From Acinetobacter rudis (lineage in GTDB: Bacteria > Pseudomonadota > Gammaproteobacteria > Pseudomonadales > Moraxellaceae), in the NCBI RefSeq assembly GCF_031157835.1, contig NZ_JAVIDR010000001.1, positions 62,001 to 126,000 on the forward strand: a DNA stretch of 64,000 nucleotides. The letters are read 5' to 3'. This document shows, one piece after another, positions 54,729 through 63,890 of this stretch. A program made the translations under genes and the position numbers. Each line of letters starts with the position of its first letter. The first letter of the stretch is position 1. The notes under the pieces are model-generated. The model saw nothing but the letters and a program-made list of their open reading frames with translations, made no database searches and had not been told where the DNA came from.

Positions 54729-55952
54729 TTATTGTGCTGGCATATGTTGTTTAATGAATGCCACTAATTCAGGATTCTTTTCAACAATCGCTTGTGTATG
54801 ACTCGCACCTGCAACTTCAAGATAAGTCACCTTGGTACCTAAATTAATTAATCTGTTCTGTAGACCAGTCGTTACATCATGAGGGACAGCCATATCAGCT
54901 TCACCTTGAATAATCATGACTGGACTATTAATTTTTTTCGTTGCCGGTTGATTATCTTCTAAAAATTTTTTCACCGTTGGATCTTGATCAAAGTTCTCAA
55001 CCAAAGCAGGATAATCCATTACAGATTTGTCTTTACTGGTTGCCAAAAAGTTTTGTATATCTGCTTTAAATTTCGCTTCTAAGTCCGATAAACATAAACC
55101 ATTGTCACCTGTGCTTCCTTCTGCATAGGCTGCAATTTGTTGAGAATTCCCCTTAAACATTGCTTGATAATAAAAACGAGGATCATATGCCTTAATTCCC
55201 ACAGTTGTATATGCAGCATAGGCTAACAATTCAGCATAGACATCAACAGCTTGCTCAATTTTACCCGCTTGAACTAATTGATTAATCGCAACAGGCGCAA
55301 CTTTGGTAATAATAAAGCCTAAACTTGAAGCAGGTGCACCTGCAACAGCACCCTTATAATTCGTATCATCATTAGCATACTCAGCCGTTCCCAAAGAGCC
55401 ATGTCCACCTTGTGACTGTCCAACAGACATCCATGCGCCTTGTATGTCAGCACCATAACGCTCTTTAACCGCTTTCATAGCATAAATTGCTGATTTTGCC
55501 TCACTCCCCAAATTCAAATAAGGATGAATCCCCGCTGTTCCCAGTCCTTCATAATCAGGTGCAACAATAACAAAACCTTCTTTAAGTAAACTTTCAGCCA
55601 TTTTTTTAAAACGTGGGTTATATGCATTATTGCTTGGGGCACATGAATCACCTATACCCACTGTTCCATGCTCCCAAACAACCACACGCCACCCATCTTT
55701 AGGTTTTGTTGTTTTAGGGAACATAACCATCGCTGTTGCCTTTGCTGACTCTCCTTTCACATTCGGCATTTTATAGGTCATTACAGAAACAGGACGTGCC
55801 CCCTCTATACTGTCTTTGTTATATGCCGTTTCAGAAACAAAATTTTGATAACTAATCGGTTGACTATCATCTTTGTCATCATTACAGGCTGTTAAAAATA
55901 AAGCTGCACTACAACTTACTGCGATCAATGTTTTTTTAAAAATACTATTCAT
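54729..55952 (-). CDS. Secreted alpha/beta-hydrolase lipoprotein, secretory-lipase type (407 aa)
   Basis: A lipoprotein signal ends in LTAC, followed by an acidic stretch (NDDKDD). The nucleophile Ser lies in VGQSQGGHG near residue 180; an Asp (IQGEADMAVP) and His (GASHTQAI) near the C-terminus complete a triad in the expected order. The oxyanion segment is WEHGTVG, and the domain YEGLGTAG is typical of secretory lipases. It probably hydrolyses esters or triglycerides at the cell surface. The exact substrate is unknown. It is a single gene. Confidence 0.85.
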   Translation of the reverse strand: MNSIFKKTLIAVSCSAALFLTACNDDKDDSQPISYQNFVSETAYNKDSIEGARPVSVMTYKMPNVKGESAKATAMVMFPKTTKPKDGWRVVVWEHGTVGIGDSCAPSNNAYNPRFKKMAESLLKEGFVIVAPDYEGLGTAGIHPYLNLGSEAKSAIYAMKAVKERYGADIQGAWMSVGQSQGGHGSLGTAEYANDDTNYKGAVAGAPASSLGFIITKVAPVAINQLVQAGKIEQAVDVYAELLAYAAYTTVGIKAYDPRFYYQAMFKGNSQQIAAYAEGSTGDNGLCLSDLEAKFKADIQNFLATSKDKSVMDYPALVENFDQDPTVKKFLEDNQPATKKINSPVMIIQGEADMAVPHDVTTGLQNRLINLGTKVTYLEVAGASHTQAIVEKNPELVAFIKQHMPAQ

Positions 55953-56185
55953 TGGTATATCCCTTTTGTTTTCCCTAATTCACTTTCTGTGTGAATAAAC
56001 GTAATTAAACATAAAACAAACAAACTGACTAGATATTTTTTCTAAAAAATACTGTTCAGTCACCTTTTACTTAAATAGTGAAATTTAGTAAACATACAAA
56101 GTAAAATAAAAAAAAGTAAAACAAGAAACTTGCTTTACTTTTAATAACTTAGTAATTATTTATAATTTAAAAACAATGAATTAAT

Positions 56186-57064
56186 TTAAATTAATGCCAA
56201 AAATATACCAATAAAAATAAATCGACCAACCCAACGATTATGTAAAAACATTTTAAAACAGCGCTGTGGATCTCGATCAGCAGTTTGTTTATATTGATAA
56301 ATAAAATCAATAACTACAGCAGCTAAGGCCAACAAACCAAATGGCAATAAAATATTTTCACGATACAAGGCCACCCCAATCAGCACTACACTTATAACTT
56401 GTAATAAAGCAATAATAGCTAAATCAAAACGACCAAATAAAATTGCTGTCGATTTTACCCCAATTTTTAAATCGTACTGGCGATCTGTAATGGCATATTG
56501 AGTATCGTACGCAACAGTCCAAGCCAAATTACCAAAATAGAGTAACCAACAGGTTAAATCAGGTGTTACACCAACTGCGGTATATCCCATTGGAATAGAC
56601 CAAGAAAATGCTGCGCCTAAAAACAACTGAGGTAAGTTGGTATAACGCTTCATAAATGGGTAAATAAAAGCCAATATCAAAGCGCCAAAAGACCAATAAA
56701 AACTTTCAATTGGTAAAAAAAACAACAAACAAGCACTGGCTAAAACTAAAACAGCAAATACGCCGACAGCCTCTTTACCACTTATTACACCTGTAGCTAA
56801 GGGGCGATCCTTGGTTCGTGCCACATGAGCATCAACTTTACGGTCAGCAAAATCATTTATTGCACAGCCTGCTGCACGCATAAACATAACGCCAAGAAAC
56901 ATAATCAATAGAACTTTAAAACTGGGAATACCCTTATGAGCAAGCCACATTGCCCACATCGTTGGCCAAAAAACCAATTCAGATCCGATCGGTTTATCAA
57001 AACGGCAGAGATAATAATATGCTTCTAAACGTTGTTGCCACGTGATCGAATTGCTATTGCTCAT
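56186..57064 (-). CDS. ubiA: 4-hydroxybenzoate polyprenyltransferase
   Basis: Integral-membrane prenyltransferase joining 4-hydroxybenzoate to the polyprenyl chain in ubiquinone synthesis. The two Asp-rich magnesium-binding motifs are seen: NDFADRKVDAHVARTKDRPLA near residue 75 and YDTQYAITDRQYDLKIGVKS near residue 190. About nine membrane spans fit the fold. It follows ubiC with a 37-base gap, the usual ubiCA operon order. Confidence 0.95.
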   Translation of the reverse strand: MSNSNSITWQQRLEAYYYLCRFDKPIGSELVFWPTMWAMWLAHKGIPSFKVLLIMFLGVMFMRAAGCAINDFADRKVDAHVARTKDRPLATGVISGKEAVGVFAVLVLASACLLFFLPIESFYWSFGALILAFIYPFMKRYTNLPQLFLGAAFSWSIPMGYTAVGVTPDLTCWLLYFGNLAWTVAYDTQYAITDRQYDLKIGVKSTAILFGRFDLAIIALLQVISVVLIGVALYRENILLPFGLLALAAVVIDFIYQYKQTADRDPQRCFKMFLHNRWVGRFIFIGIFLALI

Positions 57065-57101
57065 ACGCTTCCTTCATTGCCTCAATCGAAATAAAGCACT
57101 T

Positions 57102-57590
57102 TTAATCTGTTGATTGTGCAAGATAGTCAGTAAAAGTAGATAAAAAAGTTTCCTGAACGATAAAGCGACAACCGTGCCAGGTATAACAGCTCTGCCTTGT
57201 CCATCCTGCATTTAGTTTCAGTACACGTCTTTGGCACAATGGCTGATGACGATGAAACAAGTAGCGGCCAATAGGTTGTTGTCCAATGTGCTGAAATAAT
57301 CGAGCACGACCTTGCAAGCTCATGATTGGAAATATACTTTTTGCTTGAACCCAAGGTTGTTGTTCACAGCCATAAAGTAAACTTTCACGTACCCAAGCAA
57401 TATGATGAGCTGGCATTTTCATCCAACGACTATCAACTTGATTCATTTTTTCAAAATACTGCCGAGTAGGTTCAACCCGAAAAGTTCCACCGGCCAATTC
57501 TGTTAACTGCTGTGTTAACGAGCCTGATGCATATAACCACGTTCTTAATTCTGGATCTAAATCCTTATATAACGATGGCTTAGCAATCAT
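57102..57590 (-). CDS. ubiC: Chorismate lyase
   Basis: Cytosolic enzyme that removes pyruvate from chorismate to give 4-hydroxybenzoate, the first committed step of ubiquinone synthesis. The 162-residue protein has the family start LRTWLYASGSLTQQL and the conserved HIAWVRESLLYG with its Arg, plus the C-terminal substrate-binding segment. It is the first gene of ubiCA. Confidence 0.92.
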   Translation of the reverse strand: MIAKPSLYKDLDPELRTWLYASGSLTQQLTELAGGTFRVEPTRQYFEKMNQVDSRWMKMPAHHIAWVRESLLYGCEQQPWVQAKSIFPIMSLQGRARLFQHIGQQPIGRYLFHRHQPLCQRRVLKLNAGWTRQSCYTWHGCRFIVQETFLSTFTDYLAQSTD

Positions 57591-58023
57591 ACTTGAAGTC
57601 TCTACATGGGTGCGCTGCGAGTATAACTGAAATTAGTTCGAAGTTTAATGCTCATCACGACTGACACTGGGCATAGCTATTCTAATTAAAACATTCTTGA
57701 TGGATTCTTTGCCTAAAATTTGGCGTGCTGCATATTTTATGAAGATATTTATTTTACACTCCTTGATTTTTTGCTAAGAAACATCATATTGGTAGGGCAA
57801 TACCTCTTTGTTTGACCATGTTGTCATAAAAACAACATGGTTTTTTGACAAGAATAGCTTTGGTTTGTCGGCTGTATTGAAATCACGATTTCATAATTGA
57901 TCTAAATCACAGTAAAATTTGTTTTTCCGATTTATGCGATGAAAAAATACTATTTCCCCAATTAAGAAAGATGTCTTATTCTCACTGCATACCAAATTTA
58001 CAAACTCACTCTTGGAGATAATG
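57591..58023. other. ubiC-ahpC divergent intergenic region
   Basis: About 430 bases. A strong plus-strand terminator at 57815-57846 has no upstream gene on that strand. The 220 bases before it contain only a short frame (25 codons from 57702, MDSLPKIWRAAYF…) that may be a remnant or chance. Past the terminator lies the ahpC promoter region. A weak OxyR-like ATAG-N7 pattern begins at 57854 but matches poorly in later blocks, so it is not called. Confidence 0.5.
57815..57846 (+). terminator. Orphan intrinsic terminator upstream of ahpC
   Basis: Perfect 10-base arms ACCATGTTGT and ACAACATGGT around a 7-base loop are followed by six T on the plus strand. The minus strand has no T-run, so it cannot serve ubiC. 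The transcript it ends is unknown. Confidence 0.8.
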
Positions 58024-58587
58024 ATGAGCTTAATTAATACTGAAGTTAAACCATTTAACGCACAAGCGTATCATAACGGTCAATTTGTTGAAGTGACTGA
58101 AGCGGATCTTAAAGGTAAATGGAGCGTGTTCTTCTTCTACCCAGCTGATTTCACTTTTGTTTGCCCAACTGAGCTTGGTGACTTAGCAGATAACTATGCT
58201 GAATTCCAAAAATTAGGTGTTGAGATCTACTCTGTTTCTACAGACACTCACTTCACTCACAAAGCTTGGCACGATTCTTCTGACGAAATCAAAAAAATCC
58301 AATACCCAATGCTTGGCGATCCAACTTGGACTTTAGCTAAAAACTTCGAAGTTCTTATCGAAGCTGCTGGTCTTGCTGATCGTGGTACTTTCGTTGTAGA
58401 CCCAGAAGGTAAAATCCAAATCGTTGAAATTAACGCTGGTGGTGTAGGCCGTGATGCTTCTGAACTTCTTCGTAAAGTTAAAGCAGCTCAATACGTTCAC
58501 GCTCACCCAGGTGAAGTTTGCCCTGCTAAATGGAAAGAAGGTGAAGCAACTCTAGCTCCATCTATCGACCTAGTTGGTAAAATCTAA
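58024..58587 (+). CDS. ahpC: Alkyl hydroperoxide reductase subunit C (peroxiredoxin)
   Basis: Two-cysteine peroxiredoxin reducing hydrogen peroxide and organic peroxides with electrons from AhpF. The peroxidatic Cys is in [12 protein letters not shown] and the resolving Cys in [16 protein letters not shown] at 58024 ([11 protein letters not shown]) gives 187 residues, exactly the E. coli length, and lies 6 bases after GGAG; a TTG-initiated longer frame is not needed. Codon use is biased to preferred codons, as in highly expressed genes. Confidence 0.97.
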   Translation: MSLINTEVKPFNAQAYHNGQFVEVTEADLKGKWSVFFFYPADFTFVCPTELGDLADNYAEFQKLGVEIYSVSTDTHFTHKAWHDSSDEIKKIQYPMLGDPTWTLAKNFEVLIEAAGLADRGTFVVDPEGKIQIVEINAGGVGRDASELLRKVKAAQYVHAHPGEVCPAKWKEGEATLAPSIDLVGKI

Positions 58588-58610
58588 GCGATTAAACGCT
58601 AAAGATTAAA

Positions 58611-58642
58611 AAAACCGCGTCAATATTGACGCGGTTTTTTTA
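58611..58642 (+). terminator. Terminator of ahpC
   Basis: Thirteen-base perfect arms (58611-58623 and 58626-58638) with T-run. It separates ahpC from ahpF transcriptionally. Confidence 0.9.
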
Positions 58643-58683
58643 TGAATGCACATTCAGAACAATCTAATAGCATCTTATAATCA

Positions 58684-59277
58684 TTAGGACTTATAAGTGA
58701 CAATAAATAGACCTGCTCCAAAAGCAATGGTATTACACATAAAACGTGAGTCTTGCTTAACCTCAGTAATAAAACTTTTAACTTCAGCAGCATGAGAAAT
58801 TACGTTATCAACAATAAGAACGCCACCATGCGGATGAAGTAGACGTTGTAGATCAGGCCAATAATCTACATATGCATCTCGCTCAGCATCAAGTAAGATC
58901 AGATCATATAATTGTTGTTCTTGGTGCAAAAAGTCTCGTGCATCCCCACACCAGAACTGAATACATTGATCTAACTCTAATTCCTGAGCATAGCGTTGTG
59001 CCTGCGCAGTACGACTTGGGTCAATTTCTAACGTGGTGATTTTACCACCAGTCACATGTGCTGCATCAGCCATCCAAAGTGTTGAATAACCTGTTGATGT
59101 ACCAATTTCTAAAATATGTTTCGATTGCTGAATGCGAATCATCATTGCAATATAGTAAGCCGAATCTGGCTCTATATTGCGATAGCGTTTGATTCGATCA
59201 GGCTGCCCTGCATCATGCTGGATAAAGCTCCGATATAACTCACCTATTCGATCCATAAAACTTGTACTTAAACTCAT
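58684..59277 (-). CDS. SAM-dependent O-methyltransferase (197 aa)
   Basis: The class I methyltransferase motif I is ILEIGTSTGYSTLWMA near residue 55. The acidic ribose-binding end of strand 2 is TTLEIDPSR, and YDLILLDAERDAYVDYW is motif III/post-I of the catechol/caffeoyl-CoA O-methyltransferase-type family. The protein is cytosolic. The acceptor is unknown. It lies on the minus strand between ahpC and ahpF. Confidence 0.85.
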   Translation of the reverse strand: MSLSTSFMDRIGELYRSFIQHDAGQPDRIKRYRNIEPDSAYYIAMMIRIQQSKHILEIGTSTGYSTLWMADAAHVTGGKITTLEIDPSRTAQAQRYAQELELDQCIQFWCGDARDFLHQEQQLYDLILLDAERDAYVDYWPDLQRLLHPHGGVLIVDNVISHAAEVKSFITEVKQDSRFMCNTIAFGAGLFIVTYKS

Positions 59278-59360
59278 GACAATGTATTCCCTAGAATTTG
59301 ATTACAGCTTTTAATGAACATTAACTCAAAACAGTTTATAAATTTCAGGTTCAAATATGA

Positions 59361-59588
59361 TTAATGTTGTTGCTCTAATTGAAAACGTGCAACACTTCGC
59401 CCATCTTCAAGTACCACCATTTCAGTAAACATCGTTAATGGACGAATCCATATAGAGTAATCGCCATAAAGGCATTGATAGACAACAAAAAATTCTTGTG
59501 TTTCACTATGTCTTGCTACAGAAAAAACCTGATAAAGTTGTCCCTTATAATGTCGATAAATTCCACTTTTAAGTTGTGTATCTGGCAT
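59361..59588 (-). CDS. DUF1653-family protein (75 aa)
   Basis: Family signatures are present: GIYRHYKGQLYQVF near the start, ARHSETQEFFVVYQCLYGDYSIWIRPL in the middle and a closing MFTEMVV with Phe. It is a compact, beta-rich small cytosolic protein. No activity is established for the family. It is 83 bases upstream of the methyltransferase gene on the same strand. Confidence 0.87.
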   Translation of the reverse strand: MPDTQLKSGIYRHYKGQLYQVFSVARHSETQEFFVVYQCLYGDYSIWIRPLTMFTEMVVLEDGRSVARFQLEQQH

Positions 59589-59765
59589 TTATTGTTCAAC
59601 CTACAATGTATTTAAATTATTGTAATAAGTATTCGTATCAAAACGTATTTATTCGTGATTTCAAAAACCGATCAAGCTTATAAAAACAAACTGTTTTACC
59701 TATTGGGATAAATCACCTATCATTTAACCAATGCCACAATACAACGATATATTTGGAGATCGTCA

Positions 59766-61331
59766 ATGTTAGATCAAAATATTAAAGCGCAATTAAAAAG
59801 CTATTTGGAACGTCTAGAAAGCCCAATCGAGATCATTGCAGCTTTAGACGACTCTGAGAAATCTTCACAAGTTAAACAACTCGTGAGTGAAATTGCTGAA
59901 TTGTCTGACCAAGTAAGCGCTCGTTTTGATGGTCAACACAAACGCACTCCGAGCTTTGGTATCGCAAAAGTTGGTGAGCAACCACGTGTGTTTTTTGCAG
60001 GTCTACCAATGGGCCATGAGTTTACGTCTTTAATCTTGGCGTTACTTCAAGTCTCTGGTTACGCTGCTAAAGTTTCTGATGAAGTATTATCACAAATCAA
60101 AGGATTAAACCTTAAAGCTGACTTTGATGTATTTGTATCATTAAGTTGCCATAACTGTCCTGATGTCGTACAGGCACTTAACTTAATTGCCATCAACAAC
60201 CCAAATACGACCACAACCATGATTGATGGTGGTTTCTTCCAAGATGAAGTAGAACAACGCAAAATCATGGCCGTACCAATGGTCTTCCAAGATGATCAAC
60301 ATATTGGTCAAGGTCGTATGACCCTTGAAGAAATCGTAGCAAAACTAGATAGCAATGCTGCATCTAAAGATGCTGAGCGTCTAAATGCAAAAGAAGCTTT
60401 TGATGTATTAGTCGTTGGTGGTGGCCCTGCAGGTGCTACAACTGCAATGTATGCAGCACGTAAAGGCATCCGCACAGGGATTGTTGCTGAACGTTTTGGT
60501 GGTCAAGTCATGGATACCATGGACATTGAAAACTTTACATCAGTGCAAAAAACTCAAGGCCCTACTTTTGCTGCTGACTTTGAAGCACATGTACGTCAAT
60601 ACGATGTAGATATTATGAATCTACAAAAAGTGAAAAAATTGACTGGTGCAGACCAAACCACAACAGGTATGGTTGAAGTTGAGCTTGAAAATGGTGCTAA
60701 ATTACATTCAAAAACAGTCGTTCTTTCTACTGGTGCGCGCTGGAGAGAAATGAATGTACCTGGTGAGAAAGAATACAAGACTCGTGGTGTTGCTTACTGC
60801 CCACACTGTGATGGCCCATTGTTTAAAGGTAAACGTGTTGCTGTAATTGGTGGTGGTAACTCTGGTGTTGAAGCTGCAATTGATTTAGCAGGAATTGTCG
60901 AACATGTGACCTTAATCGAATTTGATACTAAGTTACGTGCCGACCAAGTGTTACAAAACAAATTGCATAGTTTGCCAAATACAGAAGTCATCTTGAATGC
61001 TCTTTCAACAGAAGTCGTAGGTGATGGTAGCCAAGTTACAGCTCTGGTTTATAAAGATCGTAGCACTGAACAACTGCATACTGTTGAACTTGCAGGGATC
61101 TTTGTACAGATTGGTTTACTACCAAACACTGACTTCCTTAAGGATTCTGTTGAATTATCAAACCGTGGTGAAATCGTAATTAACGAACGTAATGAAACGA
61201 ATGTTAAAGGCGTATTCGCTGCAGGAGACTGTACAACAGTACCTTATAAACAAATCATTATTGCTGCTGGTGAAGGCGCTAAAGCTGCCCTTTCAGCCTT
61301 TGATTATTTAATTCGTTCAAGCGAAGCATAA
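59766..61331 (+). CDS. ahpF: Alkyl hydroperoxide reductase subunit F
   Basis: NADH-dependent flavoenzyme that reduces AhpC. The N-terminal thioredoxin-fold pair has the CXXC motif SCHNCPDV near residue 128. The thioredoxin-reductase-like part shows FAD motif [19 protein letters not shown], redox pair YCPHCDGP and NADH-binding [18 protein letters not shown]. At the C-terminus GVFAAGDCT is present. The 521-residue length is normal. GGAG precedes the ATG. ahpC lies 1.2 kb upstream, with two minus-strand genes between. Confidence 0.97.
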   Translation: MLDQNIKAQLKSYLERLESPIEIIAALDDSEKSSQVKQLVSEIAELSDQVSARFDGQHKRTPSFGIAKVGEQPRVFFAGLPMGHEFTSLILALLQVSGYAAKVSDEVLSQIKGLNLKADFDVFVSLSCHNCPDVVQALNLIAINNPNTTTTMIDGGFFQDEVEQRKIMAVPMVFQDDQHIGQGRMTLEEIVAKLDSNAASKDAERLNAKEAFDVLVVGGGPAGATTAMYAARKGIRTGIVAERFGGQVMDTMDIENFTSVQKTQGPTFAADFEAHVRQYDVDIMNLQKVKKLTGADQTTTGMVEVELENGAKLHSKTVVLSTGARWREMNVPGEKEYKTRGVAYCPHCDGPLFKGKRVAVIGGGNSGVEAAIDLAGIVEHVTLIEFDTKLRADQVLQNKLHSLPNTEVILNALSTEVVGDGSQVTALVYKDRSTEQLHTVELAGIFVQIGLLPNTDFLKDSVELSNRGEIVINERNETNVKGVFAAGDCTTVPYKQIIIAAGEGAKAALSAFDYLIRSSEA

Positions 61332-61352
61332 TCTTCTCCCCATTATAGTATT

Positions 61353-61386
61353 TACCCTCAGTATATTATTATACTGGGGGTATTTT
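61353..61386 (+). terminator. Terminator of ahpF
   Basis: Thirteen-base arms (61353-61365, 61370-61382) with one G:U wobble and a T-rich tail, 22 bases past the stop. Confidence 0.75.
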
Positions 61387-61809
61387 ATAACTAAAATTAT
61401 AATATAAGCACCAACCAAAATAATGAATTTAAATATTATTAATCCATCTCAATAATCAATTTATTAAATGCGAATAATAAATATTAACTCACTATAAAAG
61501 TAAAACCACAATACAAATATTACAGAAAATTTTTAGAGTATATAGCACTAACCATAGCCTACAGAACAAAGACACACCCTATATACAACAACTGTTTCAG
61601 ATTGAAAATGATAATAAAAATCGATAATATTTTTCTAACAGATAAATAAAAATCAATATCATCATTATTTAAAAACAATGTTCATTATCAAAAACCTCAT
61701 TAAAATAAAAATAATGAAAATACATTTTAAAAATAAATTTATATATTGAATATTGATCTACAATTACGTTAAATTATCCACTCCATTATCTCTTCCAATT
61801 GGATTAAAT
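61387..61809. other. Long AT-rich leader upstream of the VIT-family gene
   Basis: About 420 very AT-rich bases with no gene. They contain two sequences resembling Fur boxes (61604-61622 and 61671-61689, the second on the minus strand). In DNA this AT-rich partial matches arise by chance, so they are weaker evidence than the site at 62667. Confidence 0.45.
61604..61622 (+). promoter_or_regulatory. Possible Fur box upstream of the VIT-family gene
   Basis: Fifteen of nineteen bases match GATAATGATAATCATTATC by direct count. It is about 190 bases upstream of the gene. Confidence 0.35.
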
Positions 61810-62505
61810 ATGCATCCACATCATCATGAACATCATTATATTCATCGCTCTGGTTGGTTACGTGCTGCTGTATTGGGAGCAAATGATGGGATTATTTCTG
61901 TCACAAGTTTAGTGATGGGTATGGCTGCCAGTGGAGCGAGTACTGAAGTCTTACTCATTAGTTGTGTTGCTGGCCTTATCTCTGGTGCAAGCTCTATGGC
62001 TGCGGGAGAATATATATCTGTTAAATCACAATCAGATATTGAAGAAGCCGATCTCGCAATGGAAGCCCGCGAGCTGCACCGGAATCCTCATTACGAACTC
62101 AAAGAATTAACGCAAATTTATATTCAACGCGGACTTGATCCAGATTTAGCCCATCAAGTCGCAGTTCAACTTACTGAAAAAGATGCTTTAGAAGCACATG
62201 CTCGTGATGAAATTGGGATTAACGAAGCCACTGCTGCAAATCCACTACAGGCAGCTGGTTCATCTGCATTAGCCTTTACCCTTGGTGCGCTTCTCCCCAT
62301 GTTTTCAATTCTAATCAGCCCAGAAGCCTATGTTTCATGGACAGTAATGATTGTGGGTGTGCTCTCTTTAGCAATTTTAGGTGCTGTATCAAGTTATTTT
62401 GCAGGTACATCAATGTTAAAAGGAAGCTTTCGCGTAACGCTTTGGGGCATTATCGCCATGGCCTTCGCAACTTGGATTGGCTCGTTATTTAACGTCTCTG
62501 TGTAA
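61810..62505 (+). CDS. VIT1/CCC1-family iron/manganese transporter
   Basis: Membrane transporter thought to move Fe(II) or Mn(II). From ATG at 61810 the protein starts with a His-rich segment (HPHHHEHHYIH). It then has the family's LGANDGIISVTSLVMG helix, SGASSMAAGEYISV, a cytosolic metal-binding helix-rich domain of about 60 residues (EADLAMEARELHRNP, EKDALEAHARDEIG), and three more spans. The 231-residue length is normal. The longer frame adds 19 residues of no family character. A terminator follows. Confidence 0.88.
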   Translation: MHPHHHEHHYIHRSGWLRAAVLGANDGIISVTSLVMGMAASGASTEVLLISCVAGLISGASSMAAGEYISVKSQSDIEEADLAMEARELHRNPHYELKELTQIYIQRGLDPDLAHQVAVQLTEKDALEAHARDEIGINEATAANPLQAAGSSALAFTLGALLPMFSILISPEAYVSWTVMIVGVLSLAILGAVSSYFAGTSMLKGSFRVTLWGIIAMAFATWIGSLFNVSV

Positions 62506-62520
62506 TGTATAGCATCATCT

Positions 62521-62557
62521 AACTCGGCTTATTTTTAATATTTAAGCCGAGTTTTAT
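62521..62557 (+). terminator. Terminator of the VIT-family gene
   Basis: Perfect 11-base arms AACTCGGCTTA (62521-62531) and TAAGCCGAGTT (62543-62553), T-rich tail. Confidence 0.85.
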
Positions 62558-62666
62558 ATCATCTGGCTTATTTGATTTACTTTAAGCACCACTAAATATT
62601 GCCTTCCCAAAATAAATTAAAAAAATAAGACTAATTTACGAAGTTGATTTTAAACACACTACAATA

Positions 62667-62685
62667 GATAATGATTCTCATTTTA
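62667..62685 (+). promoter_or_regulatory. Fur box of the esterase gene
   Basis: GATAATGATTCTCATTTTA matches the 19-base Fur consensus closely: its first nine bases are exact and the TCATT of the second half is present. It lies 30-50 bases upstream of the likely start codon, where a bound repressor would block transcription. Confidence 0.7.
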
Positions 62686-62715
62686 AATAACATGCTTTTC
62701 CAACTTGTTACGACT

Positions 62716-63771
62716 ATGACCATGCTTAAAAAAACCTTACTTTCTCTCACACTTTGTCTTGGTCTTAGCCAAGTCTCCACCACAGTTTTAGCAAACCAGA
62801 ATATTCAACTGGGTGAAAGCTATACGCTTCCTTCAACTGTGCTAAAAGAACAACGAGAGGTACAAGTTTATCTTCCCTCAAGCTATACACGTTATTCTAC
62901 GCAGCGTTATCCCGTAATCTATCTTTTAGATAGTGAAAGTAACTTTCACTATCTCACGGCGATTGTTGAAAAACTATCTAAATCACCTTATCCAGCTATT
63001 CCGGAAATGATTATTGTTGGGATTGTAAATACAGATCGTTCACGAGACCTTACCCCAAGTGTGCAAAAAACTGACTCTCTTGCTGGTAGAAAAATTGAAG
63101 GGAAAACAGGAGGCAATGCTGCATTCTTTAAATTTCTAGAAACAGAATTAATGCCAGATATTACCCATAAATACCGTAGTAACGGTTTTAACATTATGAT
63201 TGGCCATTCCTTTGGAGGAATCACTGCACTCAATCACATGATAAGTAGTGAAAAAAGCATGCAGGCCTACATCGTACATGATCCGAGCATCTGGTGGGAT
63301 AACGAAATGATGCTTAAAACATTTCAAAATGCTAATAATACAAAAATGCAGAATAAACAGTTATTTCTCAGTCAGGCAGGTATTAGTACTCAACAAAATG
63401 GTGTAGATCAACACGATGATGCAATTCAAAAAATGCATCAATATTTTAGTGGGCAGCAACAACATCACTTGAACTATAAGTTTGTACGTTATGAGGATGA
63501 AAATCACGGTTCAGTCACCATGAAGGGCAATTTAGATGGTTTAAGATTTATATTTGAGGATATGCAACTCAATATTAAAGCGGTAGCCTAGAACCCTAAT
63601 TTAGTCAAACAACACTATGCCCAATTAAGTCAAAAACTTGGGTTTGAAATACAGCCCAGTGAACCCTATTTAGATGCCGTACTGAGCTATTTAAAGCGTG
63701 AGCATCAACAACAGGCTGTACAACAATTTCAAGCTTATATGAATTCTATTTATCCTAAAAAACCAATCTAA
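62716..63771 (+). pseudogene. Exported esterase (PF00756 type, siderophore-esterase-like), interrupted by an in-frame amber codon
   Basis: A signal peptide (MTMLKKTLLSLTLCLGLSQV…VLA) leads into a hydrolase with YPVIYLLDSESNFHY, nucleophile GHSFGGITALN and a late His in YEDENHGSVTMK, so the triad is intact. TAG at 63589-63591 stops translation after LNIKAVA. The same frame then continues without a stop for 59 more codons (NPNLVKQHYAQLSQKLGFEI…) to TAA at 63771, with a soluble helical, TPR-like look. The truncated protein (about 291 residues) may still be active. The Fur box suggests iron-regulated ferric-siderophore hydrolysis, which is inference. Confidence 0.65.
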
Positions 63772-63890
63772 TACACCCAGTAAAAATAGCAGTTTAAACA
63801 TGTAATTCAAAAAAGAAATAATGATTATAATTTGCATGTTTAAGCTTGCTTAGCTAAGTTAAAGTCAACATAGCATCAAGGTAGATACTC

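Noticed and set aside
57854-57880. OxyR-like site upstream of ahpC
   Set aside because: The first ATAG block fits, but counted over four ATAG/CTAT blocks only about 10 of 16 bases match, which is not convincing.
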